Positions 1 through 9,564 of a stretch of 64,000 bases of DNA are shown piece after piece. The first letter of the stretch is position 1; each line of letters starts with the position of its first letter. The position numbers and the translations under genes were made by a program. A model generated the notes under the pieces. The model saw only the letters and a program-made list of their open reading frames with translations, did not search any database and was not told where the DNA came from. The DNA is taken from positions 988,923 to 1,052,922 of the forward strand of contig NZ_OESG01000014.1 in the NCBI RefSeq assembly GCF_900240945.1, written 5' to 3'. This DNA comes from Mycobacterium sp. 3519A. GTDB taxonomy: Bacteria; Actinomycetota; Actinomycetes; Mycobacteriales; Mycobacteriaceae.

Positions 1-576
1 GGATTGGTGCAGAGGGCCGCAGTCACGCCAGGCGAGGTGCTAGTGGTCCTCGGGGCGGCCGGGAACACGGGCGCGGCGGCAGTGCAATTGGGTAAAGCAT
101 TGGGTGCGAGGGTGATCGCTGTTGTGGGTAGCGACGAGAAGGCCGAATTCTGCTCGCGGCTGGGCGCCGATCACACAGTGAACTATCACAGGACAGATCT
201 GGTCGACGTGGTCATGACAGTTAGTTGCGGCCGAGGCGCCGACGTCATCTTCGATCCGGTGGGTGGCGAGCTCGCCGCGCGTGCCGTCTCGGCGATCTCA
301 CGGTTGGGCAGGGTCGCGGTCGTCGGCTATGCCAGCGGTCGCTTCGTCGTCCTGGATCCTGTCGACATGGTGTTGCGAAACTACTCGGGGATCGGAGTGT
401 TCGCAGGGGGAACACCAGAAGAGGACGAACACGCGTATAGCCGGCTGGCCAAGTTGGTCACCATACGCGCGATCAAGACTTCGGTGGCGGCTGTCGCCGC
501 GTTTGGTGACGTACCCGAGGTCATCGCCGGGATCCGTAGCGCCCCTGCCGGTAGGTCGGTTATCCGACTTCGTTGA
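1..576 (+). CDS. NADPH:quinone oxidoreductase / zinc-type alcohol dehydrogenase family, 3' part only
   Basis: The frame is open from the first base of the window, so the 5' end lies outside; 191 codons remain. The visible part is the Rossmann nucleotide-binding half of a medium-chain dehydrogenase/reductase: a glycine-rich turn (GAAGNTG, about residues 18-24) after a beta strand, then ALGARVIAV and the GADHTVNY segment typical of quinone oxidoreductase-like members. The C-terminal part with FDPVGG and LGRVAVVGYASG is also typical. Members reduce quinones or enoyl substrates with NADPH in the cytosol; the substrate here cannot be told. It ends 373 bases before the LysR gene on the same strand and appears unrelated to the secretion locus. 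Family assignment is secure, precise function is not. Confidence 0.85.
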   Translation, partial: GLVQRAAVTPGEVLVVLGAAGNTGAAAVQLGKALGARVIAVVGSDEKAEFCSRLGADHTVNYHRTDLVDVVMTVSCGRGADVIFDPVGGELAARAVSAISRLGRVAVVGYASGRFVVLDPVDMVLRNYSGIGVFAGGTPEEDEHAYSRLAKLVTIRAIKTSVAAVAAFGDVPEVIAGIRSAPAGRSVIRLR

Positions 577-949
577 CGAACAGGTTCCGGCGTAGCGCGC
601 GCCGACAAATTGACGGCGCTTCCGACGTAAGTGAGTGACTCATCGCCTGGGTGTCGAAATCGGTGCTCGCCAAGGCGCCCCCATTCCGAACGTACCGAAC
701 CCTTCGGCAACCGCATCAGTAGCCGTCATTCAGCTGAGTCATGGCACCTATAACAAAAGGTTGGTAAGAGCGGAAAAGTACATGGCGCCGCCATGTCCGG
801 AAAAGGTGGGCTCCACATGTACTTTCGGTGGACGCCAGCCGTACCCTAGCTCGTCGGAGCCGGACCGCGTCCTCATACTCGCCGACTAAGTTTGCCGAGA
901 AGATCTCGAAACCATCGTGTACTTATGGCACGGATTTGGAGCCGTAACA
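577..949. other. intergenic region upstream of the LysR gene
   Basis: No convincing gene. A short open frame at 635-889 lacks a ribosome binding site and protein-like composition. The stretch holds two nested inverted repeats, listed separately, which may be operator sites for the divergent or downstream regulator. Confidence 0.5.
777..823. promoter_or_regulatory. nested inverted repeats upstream of the LysR gene, possible operator
   Basis: ACATGGCG and CGCCATGT form a perfect 8-base inverted repeat around one central base (780-796). A wider pair, AGTACATG (777-784) and CATGTACT (816-823), is also a perfect inverted repeat. Palindromes of this kind bind dimeric regulators. They lie about 130-170 bases before the LysR start, further than is usual for autoregulation, so the role is a guess. 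Confidence 0.3.
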
Positions 950-1876
950 ATGGACTTGCGTGAACTGCGGACGTTTGTCGCGGTGGTGGAGGAGGGGCGG
1001 TTCGCAGGCGCAGCGCTCCGGTTGAATCTCAGCCAACCCGCGATATCTCACACCATCCGCGGCCTTGAAAAGCAGTGCGGAGTGGCTTTACTCAAGCGCA
1101 CAAGCGCTGGCGTGATCACCACGCCGGCAGGGAAGCTGCTGTTGAGTGAGGCTCGAGCGATACTCGCTCGCTATGATCAGGCGCTGGCTTTGATGTCGGC
1201 TCGCGACGATCGAGATTCGTCGCTCAATATCGGCATACCCTTCGGTCTGCCGCCGGGTCTGCTGGGTAATCCATTGGCGGCGTTCGCAGAACAGTTCCCA
1301 TCGAGAACCGTAGCCATAAGGCAAGTATGCACCGCCCGCCAGATAGCCATGATCACCGCCGGTGAGCTCGATCTTGGTCTGCTTCGTCACCGACCGCCCA
1401 AGGCGGACCTTGATGCAACCCTTGTCGCTGACGAATCACTGGGAGCCATCGTGAGTGAGTCTCAGGCCGAGCGCTTGGGCCAGTCAGAAGACATCGGCCT
1501 GGATTCACTCGTCGGCCTCGACTGGCATGGTTTCCCCAGAGAGAGCAGTCCAGTGTGGTACGACGAGCTCACAGCGACCTTACGCAGTTACGGGTTACAC
1601 ATCGAAACCTCGAGTCTTTACCAAGACGAATTGGTGTCCGAGGTCATTTACGCGAGTGTCAGTCTGGGCCGGTCATTTGCCCTCGCGCCGTCAACCTGCC
1701 GTGACGACCTCCCGCCACCTCTGAGATGGCGAAAGCTGACCGGAGATCCCCTTCGCCGCAGGACATGGGCGGCGTGGTCTGCCGCATCGCGCCGCCGCGA
1801 CTTGGCTTTCCTCGTCGGCCTACTGGAAACCGTTCCCACTAACTCGACATTCGTCCGACGCGATCCCGAAAGGTGA
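950..1876 (+). CDS. LysR-family transcriptional regulator
   Basis: A 308-residue protein with the standard LysR layout. Residues 1-60 form the winged helix-turn-helix, with MDLRELRTFVAVVEEGRF at the start, the recognition region SQPAISHTIRGLE, and the GV-LLKRTSAGV and LTPAG-like (ITTPAGKLLL) elements. Residues about 85-290 are the periplasmic-binding-protein-like effector domain, with the typical LNIGIPFGLPPGLL start. An upstream GTG at 917 would add 11 residues; ATG 950 is preferred because the family normally begins M-D/E-L-R-x-L-R-x-F. It should be a DNA-binding repressor or activator that responds to a small molecule. Its target is unknown, and neither neighbour is in the divergent arrangement that would suggest one. 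Confidence 0.9.
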   Translation: MDLRELRTFVAVVEEGRFAGAALRLNLSQPAISHTIRGLEKQCGVALLKRTSAGVITTPAGKLLLSEARAILARYDQALALMSARDDRDSSLNIGIPFGLPPGLLGNPLAAFAEQFPSRTVAIRQVCTARQIAMITAGELDLGLLRHRPPKADLDATLVADESLGAIVSESQAERLGQSEDIGLDSLVGLDWHGFPRESSPVWYDELTATLRSYGLHIETSSLYQDELVSEVIYASVSLGRSFALAPSTCRDDLPPPLRWRKLTGDPLRRRTWAAWSAASRRRDLAFLVGLLETVPTNSTFVRRDPER

Positions 1877-2133
1877 GTCGGAGGCGGTCAGATCGTTATT
1901 GCCATGCCGCTTCCGGTCGACGTCATGTGGTCGCCGACGGACAGCCGCACAAGAGAAAGTCTTCGGCTCGCGATTTCGCGAATGGGTCGCATGCATGAAA
2001 TGCGCTCGCCTACAGTCCCCTTCAGGCCGGGCGTGCTTTACCTTGTCTTGAAGACCACGGCGTGATCTGCCACAGCCGCCTAGGATGTCACAGCGGCTAA
2101 GGCCCCATCGCCGACCCGATCAGAGGACAGAGT

Positions 2134-2436
2134 ATGTCTGCAGAATTTCGCGGCTCGCCCGACGACCTGCGAAGGGTGTCCCAGCACCTCGCGGACTCCA
2201 AGGCCCATATGGAAGCGATTTTGGCGTTCATGTCGGCGAATTTGCCCGACGACAATTCCGCCCCCTGGGGCAACGACGACATCGGCAAGAACTTCGCCGA
2301 CGGAGACTCGGGTTACCTGGCGCAGTGGCACTGGGTAGAGGACTCGATCAGAGCGAAAGCCAAACTCTTGGGCGATTACTCCAACTCGCTGAGGACGGCG
2401 GCAGATACTTTCGAGCAGCAGGACAGCGACGTCTGA
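2134..2436 (+). CDS. WXG100-like small secreted protein (ESX-associated)
   Basis: A 100-residue, probably helical protein preceded by an AGAGGA-type ribosome binding site. It starts with a helix (residues 5-35, SPDDLRRVSQHLADSK), has a mid-chain PWGNDDIG turn at about residue 49 that corresponds to the W-x-G turn of WXG100 proteins, and a second helix from about 65. The C-terminus has F-E-Q-Q-D, a variant of the Y-x-x-x-D/E type VII export motif with Phe for Tyr. It lies 304 bases before eccC on the same strand and no partner gene is adjacent, so it may form a homodimer or pair with a product elsewhere. The WGxDxxG turn resembles the family that includes ESX-associated proteins of about 100 residues rather than classical EsxA or EsxB. 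Confidence 0.75.
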   Translation: MSAEFRGSPDDLRRVSQHLADSKAHMEAILAFMSANLPDDNSAPWGNDDIGKNFADGDSGYLAQWHWVEDSIRAKAKLLGDYSNSLRTAADTFEQQDSDV

Positions 2437-2740
2437 TCTGTCCAGTCGCTTCGAGTGGCGTAACGGGGTAACTCCCGCGTCGATTCGAAATGATGAAGGC
2501 CCACCATAATCCCGCGCATGCGATGAATAGTCCGATGGTGGGGCTGTGTCTGTAGCCTTTGGGTGAAGTTGCCGGCGATGTGAGAGTGGTTCTGCGGGAA
2601 CGTGTTAGCGGCTGCCGAGCTGGCAGTTTTCAGCCCGTTGTCCATTTCTCGCCAGCCCTTGCACCGACTGGTGCGTGGGTTTATTTGCGCGCGGCGCCAA
2701 GGAGTGCGTGAGGTGGGATCCGACTGAAGGAGGTCGCGTC
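2437..2740. other. gap between the WXG100-like gene and eccC
   Basis: No supported gene. An open frame on the minus strand (2376-2645) has no ribosome binding site and overlaps the upstream gene. The only clear element is the eccC ribosome binding site at the right end. Confidence 0.4.
2727..2734 (+). promoter_or_regulatory. strong ribosome binding site that sets the eccC start
   Basis: AAGGAGGT, an almost perfect anti-16S complement, lies six bases before GTG 2741. It argues against the longer frame that opens at 2675, whose first 22 residues have no family counterpart. Confidence 0.8.
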
Positions 2741-5700
2741 GTGACGCGGCAGGGGTTCGTTCGACGGCTGCGTATGGCGCCTCCGCGAATGCCGGGCGGC
2801 GAAGTCAATCTCCAATCTCCGCCCGAAGTTCCCCGTGTCGTGCCGGCCAATATGTTGGCCAGACTCATGCCGCTCGTCATGATCGTCGCGGTCGTCGGCA
2901 TGATCGCGTTGATGGTGACGGTCGGTGGTCGCGACTTGACCAGGAATCCGACGTTCCTCATCTTCCCGATGATGATGGTGATGTCCGTTGCTGGAATGTT
3001 CATGGGTGGTGCGGGCCGACCGGGCAAAGCGGCAGCCGAGCTGAACGAGGAACGCAAAGACTACTTTAGTTACCTCGCGGACTTGCGCCGGGATGCTGAT
3101 GAGACCAGCAACAGCCAACGGAGCGCGCTGGAATGGAGCCATCCAGATCCCCGGGCACTCATCGATCTTGTCGGTACGCGGCGAATGTGGGAGCGCCAAC
3201 CGACCGACAGCGACTTCTGCCACGTTCGGGTCGGAGTCGGAACGCACCGGTTAGCAACGAGATTGATCGCGCCGGAAACCGGTCCACCGGAAGATCTCGA
3301 GCCAGTGTCCACAATCGCTCTGCGGCGCTTCGTGAGTACCCACTCCGTTGTTCACGCCCTGCCGACTGCGGTGTCGCTGCGGAGCTTCTCCGCCGTGCGT
3401 TTTGACGGTGATCGCGACTTGGCTCGCCAGATGGTGCGCTCGATGTTGCTGGAACTCTGCGTGTTTCACGGCCCTGATCATCTCCAGATTGCCATTGTCA
3501 CCGCAGATCCGGACGCTGCGACCTGGAGTTGGGTGAAGTGGCTGCCGCACGCTCAGCATCGATCGGCACGAGACGGATGCGGCACCATGCGGCTGTTGTT
3601 CCCATCTCTGGCTCTGTTGGAGGCCTCATTGGCCACCGATCTGGCCGAGCGCACCCGGTTTGCCCGTAACTCGGCGCTGCCCGAGGGGATGTCTCAGTTG
3701 GTCGTTGTCATTGATGACGGGTACACGTCCGGCGATGAACGGTTGATCACCGAGTCGGGTGTGGACAGCGTCACGGTGCTCGACCTAAACGGGCCGGGCG
3801 AGTCATCTGGGACGCGCCGGGCACTGCAGTTGTTTGTCGAGGGGCAAGATGTCGCCGCGCGAACCGGCGCGGCGATGGAGCGATTCGCGACCCCGGACCA
3901 GCTCAGCCTCGCAGAGGCGGACGCTGTCGCCCGCGCTTTGAGTCGCTACCGAACGGGCGGTGCAGCCCATATCGCCAATCTCGGATCAGAAGCACGCGCA
4001 TCTGATCCCGGTCTGATGGCGTTGCTCGGAATTCCCGATGCCGCCGACATCGTGCCCGCGGACGTGTGGCGCAAACGCACGCCGCGCGAACGGCTCCGGG
4101 TGCCGGTGGGCTACACAGCGAGCGGTCAACCGCTGGAACTCGATATCAAGGAGTCAGCCGAGGGAGGCATGGGTCCGCACGGTCTGTGCATTGGGGCGAC
4201 TGGTTCTGGCAAGTCGGAGTTTCTGCGGACTCTCGTGCTGGCCATGATCACATCCCACTCACCCGACGTCTTGAACCTGATCTTGGTCGACTTCAAGGGT
4301 GGAGCGACCTTCCTTGGTCTGGAGGGCGTCGCACACATCGCGGCAATCATCACCAATCTCGAAGACGAATTGACGATGGTGGACCGCATGCGCGATGCCC
4401 TTGCGGGCGAAATGAACCGGCGTCAGGAGCTGTTGCGGTCGGCAGGAAACTTCGCCAACGTCACGGAGTACGAACGGGCCAGAGTCAACGGCGCCGACCT
4501 CGACCCTCTACCGGCATTGTTCATCGTTGTCGATGAGTTCTCCGAATTGCTCTCTCAACGACCCGATTTCGCCGAACTATTCGTGATGATCGGCCGACTC
4601 GGCCGATCATTGCACATCCACCTGCTGCTCGCTTCTCAACGCCTTGAGGAGGGCAAGCTCCGGGGACTGGACTCTCACCTGTCGTACCGCATCGGGCTCA
4701 AGACCTTCTCGGCCGGCGAGTCGCGCAGTGTGCTCGGCGTGCCAGACGCATACCACCTCCCCAGCGTCCCGGGCTCTGCGTTTCTCAAGTGCGACGCTGA
4801 CCAACCCGTCCGCTTCAATGCGTCCTATGTGTCGGGTGAGTATGTGCGACCCCGCAGGAACCCCAAAACCGGACGGCCATCTCGCCTCGGCCCCCGCGCA
4901 CTGAAGGTGTTCACGGCCACGCCGGTGGAACGGGATCCGGCCCCGACGACAGCTGAGGACGGTTCGCTGGCCGTCGCTGACCCATCGTCGGAGCCGACGA
5001 GGGCCAGTCTGCTTGACGTTGTCGTATCCAGACTGCGCGGCCACGGGCGACCTGCGCACGAAGTCTGGCTTCCGCCGCTGGAAGAGAGCCCGGCCGTCGA
5101 TACGCTGCTGCCCGTCTCGCCATGGTCTGATCCCCGCAACGTCAACGGGCGATTGCTGTTGCCGGTCGGCGTAGTGGACCGACCCTACGATCAACAGCGC
5201 GATGTACTGGTGCTCGACCTGTCCGGTGCACGGGGCAACGTGGCCGTTGTCGGCGGTCCGCAGTCGGGTAAGTCGACGACGCTTCGCACGCTCATCACGT
5301 CCGCGGCGGCCACACACACACCTGAACAGCTCCAATTCTTCTGTCTGGACTTCGGCGGCGGCACTCTCGGCAGCCTGACCAGTCTCCCCCACGTCGGTGG
5401 CGTCGCTGGACGGATGGACGGTGACCGTGTTCGCCGGACTGTCGCTGAGGTCGTCGGGGTCCTGAGGGAACGTGAGTCCAGATTTCGTGAACTCGGAATC
5501 GAATCGATGCGCGATTTCCGCCAGCGGAAGGCGAAGTTGGCCGGGATGCCGACCGATCAAGCGGCCCGGGATCCGTTGGCGGCCGACAAATTCGGCGACG
5601 TCGTGCTCGTTGTGGACGGCTGGGCCTCCATCCGTAGTGACTTCGAATCTCTTGAACCTGCGCTGCAGGCCATCGCAATCGGCGGCCTGTCGTACGGAAT

Positions 5701-6763
5701 CCACCTCGCGATCAGCGCCAGTCGCTGGATGGAAATTCGACCCGCAGTCAAAGACATGCTCGGAACCCGCGTCGAGCTTCGGATGGGCGACCCGATGGAC
5801 AGTGAAATCGGACGGCGGTGGGCCGAATTGGTACCGGTCGGCAGACCGGGACGGGGGATGAGCTCTGAGAAACTGCACATCTTGATCGGACTGCCGCGAC
5901 TGGATGGTTCCTCGGACGTGGAGAGCCTGCCGGCCGGTGTGAATGAGGCATGCGTCGCCGTCCGCCAATTCTATGGCCGGCGCGAGGCGCCGAGGGTTCG
6001 GATGCTTCCACACGACATTGAACGAAGCGAGGTCGTCGCCGTCGCCGCGCGCGCTGGTGCGTTGGGCAAATCTCGAGTTGCCATCGGTGTCAATGAGTCT
6101 GAGTTGTCGGTCGTGACGATCGATTTCGAGACACAACCGCACATGGTCGTGATCGGGGACAGCGAATGCGGCAAGACCGAACTTCTACGCAATATCGCCC
6201 ACGGTCTGATGGAGAATGCTTCTCCAGAGCAGTGCAAGATCATTCTGGTCGACTTCCGTCGTACGTTGCTCGGCGTTGTCGACAACGATTACCTGGCGGG
6301 TTACGCGACAGCGGCGCAGTCGTGTGCTGAATTGATGACCGCGCTCGGCGAAACGTTGAAGAACCGGCTGCCCCCCAGCGATATCACCCCGCAGCAACTC
6401 AAAGACCGCGCCTGGTGGAATGGCCCTGAGATCTTCGTCCTCATCGACGACTACGACCTGATTCCCGGCGGGACCCTCAATCACCCACTCGGACCTCTCG
6501 TCGAGTACCTCCCACAGGCCCGCGACATCGGTCTGCGCGTGGTTGTCGCGCGAAGGATTGGCGGAGCCGGACGCGCGATGATGGATCCGATCATCGGTCG
6601 GCTCAAGGATCTTTCCTGCAATGGCCTGGTGATGAGCGGAACGAAAGAAGAGGGTGCCCTATTCGGCGTCAAGGCTGCGCCGATGCCACCTGGTCGCGGC
6701 ATGCTGATCTCCCGCACACTCAAAAGCGATGTGATCCAACTGGCGCGGAGTCCGCAGTCATGA
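2741..6763 (+). CDS. eccC: EccC, fused three-domain FtsK/SpoIIIE ATPase of the ESX system
   Basis: A 1,340-residue motor protein. Near the N-terminus are two transmembrane helices (about residues 40-60 and 68-90) after the basic RLRMAPPRMPGGEV segment typical of EccC. Three ATPase domains follow. Domain 1 has Walker A GATGSGKS near residue 487 and Walker B ending VVDEF. Domain 2 has GGPQSGKS near 838 and VVDGW. Domain 3 has GDSECGKT near 1139 and LIDDY. ESX-1, unlike this one, splits the protein into EccCa and EccCb. EccC recognises Esx substrates and drives export through the inner-membrane EccB-C-D-E complex. Domain 1 keeps the acidic DE pair after Walker B; domains 2 and 3 have DG and DD, in line with their known substrate-binding or regulatory role. 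It overlaps eccD-1 by four bases. Confidence 0.97.
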   Translation: MTRQGFVRRLRMAPPRMPGGEVNLQSPPEVPRVVPANMLARLMPLVMIVAVVGMIALMVTVGGRDLTRNPTFLIFPMMMVMSVAGMFMGGAGRPGKAAAELNEERKDYFSYLADLRRDADETSNSQRSALEWSHPDPRALIDLVGTRRMWERQPTDSDFCHVRVGVGTHRLATRLIAPETGPPEDLEPVSTIALRRFVSTHSVVHALPTAVSLRSFSAVRFDGDRDLARQMVRSMLLELCVFHGPDHLQIAIVTADPDAATWSWVKWLPHAQHRSARDGCGTMRLLFPSLALLEASLATDLAERTRFARNSALPEGMSQLVVVIDDGYTSGDERLITESGVDSVTVLDLNGPGESSGTRRALQLFVEGQDVAARTGAAMERFATPDQLSLAEADAVARALSRYRTGGAAHIANLGSEARASDPGLMALLGIPDAADIVPADVWRKRTPRERLRVPVGYTASGQPLELDIKESAEGGMGPHGLCIGATGSGKSEFLRTLVLAMITSHSPDVLNLILVDFKGGATFLGLEGVAHIAAIITNLEDELTMVDRMRDALAGEMNRRQELLRSAGNFANVTEYERARVNGADLDPLPALFIVVDEFSELLSQRPDFAELFVMIGRLGRSLHIHLLLASQRLEEGKLRGLDSHLSYRIGLKTFSAGESRSVLGVPDAYHLPSVPGSAFLKCDADQPVRFNASYVSGEYVRPRRNPKTGRPSRLGPRALKVFTATPVERDPAPTTAEDGSLAVADPSSEPTRASLLDVVVSRLRGHGRPAHEVWLPPLEESPAVDTLLPVSPWSDPRNVNGRLLLPVGVVDRPYDQQRDVLVLDLSGARGNVAVVGGPQSGKSTTLRTLITSAAATHTPEQLQFFCLDFGGGTLGSLTSLPHVGGVAGRMDGDRVRRTVAEVVGVLRERESRFRELGIESMRDFRQRKAKLAGMPTDQAARDPLAADKFGDVVLVVDGWASIRSDFESLEPALQAIAIGGLSYGIHLAISASRWMEIRPAVKDMLGTRVELRMGDPMDSEIGRRWAELVPVGRPGRGMSSEKLHILIGLPRLDGSSDVESLPAGVNEACVAVRQFYGRREAPRVRMLPHDIERSEVVAVAARAGALGKSRVAIGVNESELSVVTIDFETQPHMVVIGDSECGKTELLRNIAHGLMENASPEQCKIILVDFRRTLLGVVDNDYLAGYATAAQSCAELMTALGETLKNRLPPSDITPQQLKDRAWWNGPEIFVLIDDYDLIPGGTLNHPLGPLVEYLPQARDIGLRVVVARRIGGAGRAMMDPIIGRLKDLSCNGLVMSGTKEEGALFGVKAAPMPPGRGMLISRTLKSDVIQLARSPQS

Positions 6764-8196
6764 CCGACCTCAGCGCACCGAACCAATCCACACCTCTGAC
6801 TCCTGAGCGTATCCGGTTGTCGTTGAGAGGAATTCGCGCGCAGGTCGACGTATCACTGCCGTTGGACGTCCCGGTGGCCGGGTTGATTCCTATCCTGACG
6901 GTCCTGTTCCGGCCCGACGGCGAGGCGCAGTCCGACGCAACTGCCGAGGCCAGCGCCGGTGAGTCCACATCGGAAGTATGGGTATTACGCCGCGACGACG
7001 TCGACACCCCGTTGGCGTCGGACACGACCCTTCGGGCCGCCGGACTGGTGGATGGCGGCACACTTCGGCTGACGTCCACCCCCGCATTGAGCGGGCCGAT
7101 GCTGTACGACGACGTCGTCGATGCCACGGCAACGCTGAACAAGACCGTGCACGCCGGATGGGACGCTTCAGCGGCACGCGCGATGGCGTTCGCGGGCATC
7201 GCGGCGGTGTCCGCGACATGGGCCTACCTTGTTCTGGCTCACCAGTTTTCCCAAAACCGTTCCGCGTTGGCCGGCATGGCGCTGCTGTGGGCTCTCGCTC
7301 TCGTCGGCGGCGCCTGTTTGGCGGTACGCGCGTTCGAAGAAGCCGAGATCGGTGTCGCGCTCGGCTCGGCGGCACTGCCGATCACCGGTGCGGTGGTGTG
7401 GGAGGCGGCCTCCGGCCTGGCGGCGTATCGCCCGCTGACGTTCTGCGGGCTGATGATGGTCTTGGTCTACCTGCTCATGCGCGTCATCCGGAAGCGGTAC
7501 TGGGCACACCTTGCTGCCGGCGTAGTCCTGGCCTTGGCCATGGTCGCGGTTTCGGTGTCCCTCGCAGGCGTTCGTCGTGACCTGGTCGGAATCGGCCTGT
7601 CGGTGACCGCCGTCGCGACATGCGCTGCGCTGGGCCGCATGTCGACCACTTTCAGATGGTTCACGTTCGCGCGACGGGCGGAGAAGCGGTCCCCCGCCGC
7701 CGACCGTCCAGACGATCCAGCGCAGTTAGCACAGGCGGTCTGGGAACGACGACAGTCGGCCAAGGTAGCCCGGTGGGGTTTGCGCGTCGGTTTAGCAGTA
7801 AGCACCGCGCTGGGCGCGGTCTGGCTCCTGTGGCCGACACTGCCCGTGCGGTGGTCTGACCTGGCATTCGCCGCGTTGTGTACCGCGATACTGACGTCGC
7901 ATGCACAAGGAGTCTCGGCGCGACCAGAGCGAATCAGCCTGAACCTGGTCGCCGCGGCACTCGGTGTCTTCACCTGCTGGCGTGCCCATGACGGGACGGC
8001 GGTCATGCGGTTGACGGCTTTCGGTGTCGCGCTGACCGCCTCGGCATTGATTGTCCTCATCACGGCTCGAGACCGCAGCGACGAGAGGTTGGACTGGATC
8101 GGCCAGATTCTCCCGCACAGTATGTATTTCAGTGTCGCCTTGCTGATCCCGTCCGTCGCCTGGGTAGTAAGGACGCATGGCGGCGTGATCATATGA
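6760..8196 (+). CDS. eccD: EccD-1, ESX inner-membrane channel component
   Basis: A 478-residue integral membrane protein. Residues about 16-108 form the cytosolic ubiquitin-like (YukD-type) domain, with IRLSLRGIRAQVDVSLP at the start and DGGTLRLT at the end. After a linker there are eleven hydrophobic segments between about residues 140 and 475, the number expected for EccD. It starts inside the eccC stop (ATGA) and its own stop overlaps mycP in the same way, so the three genes should be translationally coupled. In solved ESX-3 and ESX-5 complexes two EccD chains sit in each protomer. A second, clearly different EccD is encoded at 11466, so this one may supply half of a heterodimer (inference). 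Confidence 0.93.
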   Translation: MTDLSAPNQSTPLTPERIRLSLRGIRAQVDVSLPLDVPVAGLIPILTVLFRPDGEAQSDATAEASAGESTSEVWVLRRDDVDTPLASDTTLRAAGLVDGGTLRLTSTPALSGPMLYDDVVDATATLNKTVHAGWDASAARAMAFAGIAAVSATWAYLVLAHQFSQNRSALAGMALLWALALVGGACLAVRAFEEAEIGVALGSAALPITGAVVWEAASGLAAYRPLTFCGLMMVLVYLLMRVIRKRYWAHLAAGVVLALAMVAVSVSLAGVRRDLVGIGLSVTAVATCAALGRMSTTFRWFTFARRAEKRSPAADRPDDPAQLAQAVWERRQSAKVARWGLRVGLAVSTALGAVWLLWPTLPVRWSDLAFAALCTAILTSHAQGVSARPERISLNLVAAALGVFTCWRAHDGTAVMRLTAFGVALTASALIVLITARDRSDERLDWIGQILPHSMYFSVALLIPSVAWVVRTHGGVII

Positions 8197-9563
8197 CGAT
8201 CCGATGCGTGTCGGTGGTGTCGGTGGTGTTGTACACGGCCAGCGCGACCCTGGCCCCGGCAGCGGCTTTCGCGGTCGATCCGCCGATCATCGCGCCTGGG
8301 CTGCCGCCCACAGGACCCGTCGCCCCTCTTGGCCCGACCGAGCAGAAGGCCGTGTGCGGAACCGGAGCCGTTGTTCCCGGTAGTCGATTCCGGTCCCGGT
8401 CCGCCGCGGACGAAATGCTCGATTTCACCGCGGCGTGGCGCTTTTCACGCGGCGCCGGACAACGCGTTGCAGTTATCGATACCGGCGTGGCGCCTGATCT
8501 TCGGCTCCCTGCTCTCGTACCTGGCGGAGACTATGTTTCCACCTCTGACGGCCTTTCAGATTGCGACGTCCATGGCACCTTGGTCGCCGGTCTCATCGCG
8601 GCGGCGCCCAGCCCCAACGACGGATTCGCGGGAGTGGCACCGGACGCGACCATCATCTCGATCCGCCAGAACAGCGCGTCCTTCTCGGCACAGGGCAACG
8701 GGACGTCGCAGACCGACCCGAATGCTCTTTCATCGGGATACGGCAACACCTTCACACTCGCGCTGGCGGTCGCCCACGCGGTGGATATAGGGGCGACCGT
8801 CATCAACTTATCTGAAGTGGCGTGCGCGCCGACGGCATCGGGCTTGGATGACGCCGCGCTTGGACAGTCGGTCCGGTATGCCTTCGAGCACAACGTGGTG
8901 GTGGTGGCGGCCGCTGGCAACGTGAACGCGAACGGTCTCTGCAGGACTCAAAATGGCGAACACGATCCGAATCTCTCGATAGAAGACGCGTGGAAGTCGG
9001 TTTCCACGGTCGCTAGCCCGGCCTGGTTCGACGATTACGTCCTGACCGTCGGGTCTGTAGCTCCAGACGGCCACCCGAGCGACTTCTCGCTGCACGGCCC
9101 GTGGATAGACGTCGCCGCACCCGGCGAAAATGTAACTTCCCTCGGTCCCAACGGAATCGGGCTCATCAACGCGATACCCAACGCACAGGGTGGTTTGGCC
9201 GAGATCAACGGGACCAGCTTCGCGGCCGCATTGGTCTCCGGTGAGGTCGCCCTGGTGCGGTCCCGGTTCCCGCAGCTCTCGGCCGCCGAAGTGATGGACA
9301 GGGTCAAGCGCACCGCTCACACTCCCGAACAAGGTCCCAATACCGCAACCGGATACGGTGTCGTGGATCCGGTTGCGGCCGTGACCGATGACATCCTGCC
9401 CTCTACCGGCGTACCCGATTCTGCCCTGGCCCATCCGATAGCGGCGCCGCCGCGCCCCTCGGTGGATCACCGAATGCTGCACATCGTGCTCAGCGTGCTT
9501 GGCGCGTGCCTGGCTGTAGCACTCATCGCCACCCTGTTGATCGGGAAGCCGCAGGAACGTTGA
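8193..9563 (+). CDS. mycP: MycP, mycosin subtilisin-like serine protease
   Basis: A 456-residue membrane-anchored subtilase. It begins with a signal peptide (about residues 1-27, ending AAAFA) and the N-terminal extension that wraps around mycosins. The catalytic set is complete: Asp96 in VIDTGV, His127 in DVHGT, oxyanion Asn243 in AAAGN and Ser342 in NGTSFAAALVSG. Residues about 430-450 are a C-terminal transmembrane helix. Mycosins cap and stabilise the ESX membrane complex in the periplasm, and some cleave substrates such as EspB. The gene is coupled to eccD-1 by a 4-base overlap and a GTG lies one base after its stop. Confidence 0.96.
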   Translation: MTIRCVSVVSVVLYTASATLAPAAAFAVDPPIIAPGLPPTGPVAPLGPTEQKAVCGTGAVVPGSRFRSRSAADEMLDFTAAWRFSRGAGQRVAVIDTGVAPDLRLPALVPGGDYVSTSDGLSDCDVHGTLVAGLIAAAPSPNDGFAGVAPDATIISIRQNSASFSAQGNGTSQTDPNALSSGYGNTFTLALAVAHAVDIGATVINLSEVACAPTASGLDDAALGQSVRYAFEHNVVVVAAAGNVNANGLCRTQNGEHDPNLSIEDAWKSVSTVASPAWFDDYVLTVGSVAPDGHPSDFSLHGPWIDVAAPGENVTSLGPNGIGLINAIPNAQGGLAEINGTSFAAALVSGEVALVRSRFPQLSAAEVMDRVKRTAHTPEQGPNTATGYGVVDPVAAVTDDILPSTGVPDSALAHPIAAPPRPSVDHRMLHIVLSVLGACLAVALIATLLIGKPQER

Positions 9564-9564
9564 C

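Noticed and set aside
635..889. 84-codon frame between the oxidoreductase and LysR genes
   Set aside because: No ribosome binding site, atypical composition, and it crosses the inverted repeats.
2376..2645. Minus-strand frame near the WXG100-like gene, briefly considered an IS remnant
   Set aside because: No transposase motif and no terminal repeats; nothing beyond chance.
4607..6142. Long open frame of 511 codons on the minus strand inside eccC
   Set aside because: GC-rich coding DNA leaves long antisense frames open; it has no ribosome binding site or recognisable family and eccC is certain on the other strand.
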